Positions 54,101 through 58,062 of a DNA stretch of 58,062 nucleotides are shown here, in pieces (positions within the stretch are counted from its first letter, which is position 1; every line of letters starts with the position of its first letter). The notes beneath the pieces are model-generated. The model did not search any database. It was not told the origin of the DNA and worked only from the letters and a program-made list of their open reading frames with translations. The position numbers and the translations under genes were made by a program. This DNA is from Flavobacteriales bacterium (lineage in GTDB: Bacteria; Bacteroidota; Bacteroidia; Flavobacteriales_D; Sanyastnellaceae): the NCBI GenBank assembly GCA_027491075.1, contig JAIXWX010000031.1, positions 1 to 58,062 on the forward strand. Reading direction: 5' to 3'.

Positions 54101-57100
54101 TGTAACTGCGCACCAGCAAGTATTCCCGGTTATACATTGATTGGAACTTTCAATGGGCATACTTATTTTAGATCCACGGCAACCAGCACCTGGAGCGCTG
54201 CAAACACTTCTAGTCAAGCGTTGGGGGGCCATCTTGTTACAATAACGAGTGCTGCTGAAAATGCTTTCTTAGCAGGAATTGGACAGCATTGGATTGGAGT
54301 AAGTGACCAACTGGTAGAGGGCACATGGGTTTGGGTCAACAATGAGCCATCCATTTACACCAATTGGGCAGGCGGCCAGCCAGATAATGGTGGCAACCAA
54401 GATTTTGGAGTAATAAATTTTTCAGGTGCGCAATGGGACGATCAAAGTGCGACCGCGACGTTTTCTCATATCCTTGAGTTTGATTGTACCACTTCAGCGC
54501 TAGGACCCGTGATATTGAATGGGTTTCCTTCAGGCTCTACTTTTCCCCTAGGTACCACTGTGGTTACTTATCAAGCTGCTGATGGTAATGGTAACGTAAA
54601 CACCTGTAGCTTTAACGTAACAGTTTTAGACAACACCCCGCCTACTTTAAACTGCCCGAGTAATGTTAATGCTGTGATTTCGGGATGTAGTGGATCCGTG
54701 ACTGTGCCAACCCCAATTAATTTAACTAGTTCTAGCGCTTGCACTCCCATCCCCGCCGGTGGAAGTTGCGGTGTTGGTAATGGAGAAGCATTTACGGGTA
54801 TGACCATTAATGCAGGTCAGACATTTTGGTATTCCAGCACAGGCACCTTTGCCAATATCACTTTGAATGGAGGAATCCTAAGGGTTTGTGGAAACTTAAC
54901 TCTGAGCAATATTACGTTCACTTCAGGAAGTATTTTCATTGAGCCAGGAGGAACACTCACTATTTCTGCAGGAGGCGCATTTAACTTGAACGGAAACTGC
55001 AATATAATTAATCGTGGGACAATTAATCTGAATCGAAACACCACACTTCAAAATCCCAATAATTTATTAGCCAATGCAACTTCTTCTGCTGTGTGGAATC
55101 AAAATGCCAATCTTGTCATAAACAACAACGCTTCTAGATTCGTAAATCTAGGAACTGCGACGATTAACAATTTAACCCTTCAAAACAGCACCAATATTAC
55201 ACAGGTATGTTTAGGGCCTGCGAGCACGTTGGCCCTTGCTAGTATATCAAATAGCAGTACCAACGCAGTTTCAACAAGTGGAGGTCCGGCATGCATCCGA
55301 TACACTGGCAGTGCAGCTCTCAATAATAATTTCACTAGTTCAAGTGATTTAAACATATGTCGTGCAACGGGATCCACTGTATCAGGTACGGGAACGTGGG
55401 GCTCCGCTATAGTTTCATTGAATTGTAGTTCCTGTTCTCCATTGCTTTCAGTACTTACCGTGAATGATAACTGCAGCATTGCAAGTATCACTAACTCCAT
55501 AAATGGTACCAATAACGCAAGTGGCACTTATCCCGTTGGTACTACTAACATTGTATGGACCGTTACAGACAATGCGGGAAATACGAGTACTTGTACACAG
55601 GTACTAACAGTAACAGAAAATATTCCTCCAACAATAACATGCCCAGGCGCACAAAACTTGATTTTAAATTCAAGTTGTAGTGCCACACTTCCTGATTACA
55701 GAAGCTTAGCTACGATCGCTGACAACTGCACACCTGTGGGTAATTTAGTAGTTACTCAGAGTCCAGCCGTCGGAACTGTATATACTAGTGAGGCTTCACT
55801 TACCGTAACACTCACGGTGACAGATGCATCTGGAAATTCTTCCAATTGTAGTTTCATCGTAAACATTGATGACACTACTAACCCTACAGCAATTTGTCAA
55901 AATGCGACACTGACATTAAACACCGTACCACCCAATAGTGGAAATGCCAGCATATCTGGTATAATCAACACGTACGCTCCAGTCACAGCAATAGGATCTA
56001 ACACCATCACTATTGGATCAACCAGTGGAGCCTCAACTCCATTCGCTATAGGAAGTAAAGTGTTGGTTATTCAAATGAAGGGAGCAAGCTACACTACCAC
56101 CAATGACGTTAATCATGGAAGTCTTATCAATATTGGAAATGCTGGTAATTTTGAGTTTGCAAGAATCTCCGAAATCGTTGGTAATACCATAACACTTCAG
56201 TTCAATTTAGTCAACACCTATGATATTCAGGGCGTCGTTCAGCTAGTGAGAATTCCAGAATACAACAACGTGACAGTATCTGGAGTGGTGAGTCCATTGG
56301 ATTGGAACGGCACCGTTGGAGGTGTTGTTGCTTTTGATGCCGCTGGAACTGTCACACTTAACGCAAACGTAAGTGCTCAAGGTAATGGGTTAAGAGGAGG
56401 GGCTAGGTCAACAAATTTCTTTGATGGATGTCCTGGAGTAACCGGGTTTGTTTACCCTAGCCCTTCTGGTTTATCAGGAGAAAAAGGAGAGAGCATCGCC
56501 TTACCTCAAGTAATTTTAGGTATTAATCAGAATTCAGGCAGGGGAAGGATTGTAAATGGAGGTGGTGGCGGAAATGACACAAACACTGGTGGAGGAGGAG
56601 GATCCAATGGTGGAGCTGGAGGCTCTGGGGGCACAGACTTTTGTAATAACCCAAACATTGGAGGAGTTGCTGGTCTATCCATGGTTACCCAACTTAATGC
56701 CAACAGACTATTCTTAGGTGGTGCCGGAGGTGGCGGCCATCAAAATGACGGTAATGCGACCGCAGGAGCAGATGGAGGCGGAATTATCATTTTAAAAGCA
56801 AATTCAATAGTACCCAATGGATTTACCATAAACGCGAATGGTTCAAACGCCGCTAATGCTGGCAATGACGGTGGTGGTGGTGGTGGAGCTGGAGGCTCCA
56901 TTCTGCTTGAAGTTAACACAATAAGTGCCGCTCTCCCCATCAGTGCAAACGGTGGTAATGGAGGTAATTGCTCCAGTAGTCACGGGCCAGGTGCAGGTGG
57001 AGGTGGTGGGTACATTTGGCACTCTGGATCTTCTCTTCCTGCTAATTTAACCACCAATGTTAGCGGAGGTTCCGCCGGCACCGACGGTACAACCTCTCGC

Positions 57101-58062
57101 GGATCCACAGCGGGATCTGCAGGATTAACACGAAACAACTTTTCCTCGCCAGTAACAGCGTTTACCATTTTAAACCCAAGTCTTGTAAATAACGGAAGCT
57201 TCGACAATTGTGGAATTGCTAACCTTTCCGTTAGTCCAAGTCTATTCGATTGTACTGATGTAGGAACCAACTCCGTCACATTGACTGTCACGGATATAAA
57301 CGGAAATGTATCTACATGTACTTCTACCGTTACTGTAACTGAGACGGTACCTCCTACTATTGTTTGTCCTTCAAATATCACCGCGAACGTGACAGCAGGC
57401 GCCTGCAACAGATCCGTTGTGACGCCCAATCCTACTACAGGAGACAACTGCGGTGTTACTATATTGACATGGGCACTCACTGGTGCTACTACTGGTGCAT
57501 CAGCTGCAACTGGTATCAATAACCTTGGGACGTTTACATTCAACGTTGGTGTAACCACTGTAACTTACACCGTAAGAGACGCTGCGGGAAATACCGCAAC
57601 ATGTAGTTTTAATGTAACTATAAATGACAACATCCCTCCATCTATTACTTGTCCCAGTAACATCACCGCAAATGCGAGTGCAACCGCTTGCAACGCGTCC
57701 ATTACTGTTCCTAATGCAACCACAAGCGACAACTGTGGGATCGCACAACTCACATGGATTTCATCTGGAGCAACCATAGCTGCTTCACCGGTTACGGGCA
57801 TCAATAACATCGGAACAAGAACATTCAACGTAGGTGTATCAAATATTACCTATATCATAGTAGACGTTAATGGATTAGTCAGTTCATGTACATTTACAAT
57901 AACCGTAACCGACAACGTCCCTCCAACCGTTACTTGTCCTGCCAACATCACCGCCAACGTGGGTGCAGGAACATGTACCGCTTCTGTGAACACTCCGAAC
58001 CCAACCACAGGAGACAACTGTGCAGTGACCGTGCTTACTTGGGCACTCACTGGTGCAACCAC
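51167..58062 (+). CDS. Giant HYR-domain adhesin with two inserted C-type lectin domains (3' partial)
   Basis: One frame stays open from the ATG at 51167 to the window end: at least 2298 residues, no stop reached. An in-frame TGA at 51131 supports this start, and the N-terminus is a signal peptide (MHSYNLVIRIALILIISFQG, ending NAQS). Approximate order: N-terminal beta domain 30-410; HYR domain 413-624 split by a C-type lectin domain (456-580); jelly-roll-like domain 645-803; further HYR 810-945; second split HYR 948-1150 with a lectin domain (987-1107); strand-repeat region 1200-1430; HYR 1430-1580; unknown domain 1600-1735; glycine-rich segment 1735-1948; then 95-residue HYR repeats. Lectin 1 has EPN (539-541) and WDD (559-561); lectin 2 has QPD (1071-1073) and WDD (1090-1092). 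It is probably a surface adhesin binding sugars; T9SS export is expected, but the C-terminus is not in view. Confidence 0.92.
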   Translation, partial: MHSYNLVIRIALILIISFQGLEFNAQSQGPQSTLQGTNVATIGSTAWTSPNNVLSSNDAWANGTFLQQSNYLLANNFSFSIPSCATITGVEVSVERGTAAKPGVSILNPWAQRTPSTFPAAFTYSTIAGANRMLVLVVGIENGTDRDVTAVTYGGQAMTLAGEVAVTGNGTFFNRTEIWILNDAGITAATGNAFALTVTGTPFEYVEHLSAVLLANVDQSNPIFDTSSNTQANSTPTINLGSDPLNVGIGDMVLTSVVCGNVGSFTPSASYNEGFDQNGASGGGGSPSTTQAQTRAITAAGTENPTLTFSATPNRQALLGVVFRRQVYRDVQVRLFSAGSPVGNNLANTTVDWPTTDASVTYGGAGNLWGATLTPAIINNTNFGVGISVIGGNAAMRIDHVTMRVFFTNENTPPTITCPANISVAAPAGSCNAVVNYSVSASDNCDCFNQTAAIPGFTFIAQFNGRSYYRSNGSATWPVARNTAISLGAHLVTISSVAENNLFTGLGLHWGGLTDEVTEGTWLWSNGEPVTYTNWSPGEPNNSGGNQDYLVLNWSGTAWDDQGTITGTSYPYIIEFSCLPLNLVSGLASGSTFPLGTTTVSYNATDAAGNISSTCSFTVTVTDATGPTITCSPTVTLNAGTVQTEDFEAGAIGWIPNTTETDPATTRILGRFGASSGAQEVSKTYTLPGTLNKVVSFDLLRLDSWDGENIVIYVNDVVVASYNPAINNSGTTGPVSWTSTVLGTITPNAFSGTWADQRVRVVLNVNDGLSVLKLGFGSTLNQSIPDESYGIDNLSIQYNDAGACTAAAILPSPIVTDNCGVATLTNNAPGQFSLGATSVTWTATDVNGNVSTCLTNVTVVDNISPNITCPSNQTVSVGAGCTVALANYTTLATTSDNCGGVVTVTQTPAEGTILTGPGTTAVTLTATDGSGNISTCTFNVIRTDNTLPVMTCPSNITVNANSNCQAVVTYTTPTATDNCNCAPASIPGYTLIGTFNGHTYFRSTATSTWSAANTSSQALGGHLVTITSAAENAFLAGIGQHWIGVSDQLVEGTWVWVNNEPSIYTNWAGGQPDNGGNQDFGVINFSGAQWDDQSATATFSHILEFDCTTSALGPVILNGFPSGSTFPLGTTVVTYQAADGNGNVNTCSFNVTVLDNTPPTLNCPSNVNAVISGCSGSVTVPTPINLTSSSACTPIPAGGSCGVGNGEAFTGMTINAGQTFWYSSTGTFANITLNGGILRVCGNLTLSNITFTSGSIFIEPGGTLTISAGGAFNLNGNCNIINRGTINLNRNTTLQNPNNLLANATSSAVWNQNANLVINNNASRFVNLGTATINNLTLQNSTNITQVCLGPASTLALASISNSSTNAVSTSGGPACIRYTGSAALNNNFTSSSDLNICRATGSTVSGTGTWGSAIVSLNCSSCSPLLSVLTVNDNCSIASITNSINGTNNASGTYPVGTTNIVWTVTDNAGNTSTCTQVLTVTENIPPTITCPGAQNLILNSSCSATLPDYRSLATIADNCTPVGNLVVTQSPAVGTVYTSEASLTVTLTVTDASGNSSNCSFIVNIDDTTNPTAICQNATLTLNTVPPNSGNASISGIINTYAPVTAIGSNTITIGSTSGASTPFAIGSKVLVIQMKGASYTTTNDVNHGSLINIGNAGNFEFARISEIVGNTITLQFNLVNTYDIQGVVQLVRIPEYNNVTVSGVVSPLDWNGTVGGVVAFDAAGTVTLNANVSAQGNGLRGGARSTNFFDGCPGVTGFVYPSPSGLSGEKGESIALPQVILGINQNSGRGRIVNGGGGGNDTNTGGGGGSNGGAGGSGGTDFCNNPNIGGVAGLSMVTQLNANRLFLGGAGGGGHQNDGNATAGADGGGIIILKANSIVPNGFTINANGSNAANAGNDGGGGGGAGGSILLEVNTISAALPISANGGNGGNCSSSHGPGAGGGGGYIWHSGSSLPANLTTNVSGGSAGTDGTTSRGSTAGSAGLTRNNFSSPVTAFTILNPSLVNNGSFDNCGIANLSVSPSLFDCTDVGTNSVTLTVTDINGNVSTCTSTVTVTETVPPTIVCPSNITANVTAGACNRSVVTPNPTTGDNCGVTILTWALTGATTGASAATGINNLGTFTFNVGVTTVTYTVRDAAGNTATCSFNVTINDNIPPSITCPSNITANASATACNASITVPNATTSDNCGIAQLTWISSGATIAASPVTGINNIGTRTFNVGVSNITYIIVDVNGLVSSCTFTITVTDNVPPTVTCPANITANVGAGTCTASVNTPNPTTGDNCAVTVLTWALTGAT
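52694..52701 (+). repeat. G8 homopolymer in the lectin 1 coding region
   Basis: Eight G encode the end of Trp plus two Gly (HWGGLTDEV; the paralogous lectin 2 has HWIGVSDQL). The frame is intact at this length. Confidence 0.8.
57350..58062 (+). repeat. 285-bp tandem HYR repeats
   Basis: Units begin at 57350, 57635 and 57920, exactly 285 bp (95 residues) apart; the third is cut by the window end. Each encodes PPxxxCPxNITAN, then a DNC and a GINN[LI]GTxTFNVGV segment. They are diverged at the DNA level, so they look biological rather than an assembly duplication. Confidence 0.88.

Noticed and set aside
51376-58062. Many minus-strand frames in the last 7 kb, up to 192 residues
   Set aside because: They are shadows of the Thr/Val/Asn-rich adhesin frame, with Val/Pro-rich nonsense translations that mirror its repeats.

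Overview
The window is chromosomal DNA of a Bacteroidota bacterium, most likely of the order Flavobacteriales. This is inferred from several signs. Genes are preceded by TAnnTTTG-type -7 promoter elements. Several secreted proteins end in type IX secretion (T9SS) type A sorting domains. The gene orders CBS protein-nadK-DUF6089-uppS-bamA-ompH-ompH-murI and ileS-traR/dksA-lspA are the ones usual in that phylum. There are no rRNA or tRNA genes, insertion sequences, phage genes or CRISPR arrays. No gene-free stretch exceeds 300 bases. The longest gaps (22950-23206, 28293-28538, 38155-38350, 50940-51166) hold only promoters, leaders or terminators.

Layout. (1) 1-7216: a 10-bp tandem repeat at the very edge, then two adjacent T9SS cargo genes, the first lacking its true 5' end. 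(2) 7289-9738: an autoregulated TetR repressor, a GatB/YqeY protein, and a RimB/RimK pair for ribosomal protein S6 or similar glutamate-tail modification. (3) 9829-22949: a surface-polysaccharide locus. It holds four GT4 glycosyltransferases, an AsnB-type amidotransferase, a GNAT acetyltransferase, a polysaccharide deacetylase, a Wzy/ligase-like membrane protein, an OafA-type acyltransferase, an unrecognised 442-residue protein and an E1-like/rhodanese protein. Many are joined by 1-8 bp start/stop overlaps. (4) 23207-28292: acpP-fabF-rnc, kbl, an FAD oxidoreductase and ferritin. (5) 28431-32502: two further T9SS cargo genes; the first has its signal peptide out of frame at a G8 tract. (6) 32594-35797: a three-gene putative signalling operon, YfiR-like periplasmic protein, TPR protein, HAMP-SpoIIE phosphatase. 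(7) 35798-46425: uspA, a hydrolase and pdxJ on the minus strand, then the conserved envelope block CBS-nadK-DUF6089-uppS-bamA-ompH-ompH-murI on the plus strand. (8) 46422-50939: lspA, a degenerate TraR/DksA protein and ileS on the minus strand. (9) 51167-58062: one giant open frame of at least 2298 codons that runs off the window. It encodes a HYR-domain adhesin in which two C-type lectin domains are inserted into HYR domains, one with an EPN and one with a QPD sugar-specificity motif.

The most notable points are: the split HYR/C-type-lectin adhesin; five exact copies (expected well below one) of the palindrome CCGAAT-N4-ATTCGG, whose near-copy also sits on the tetR promoter; a poly-G frame switch inside a T9SS signal peptide behind a leader with two competing hairpins; the YfiR-TPR-HAMP-SpoIIE operon; and an isoleucyl-tRNA synthetase with a swapped GIHH signature. 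All domain assignments were made by reading motifs; no database search was run.
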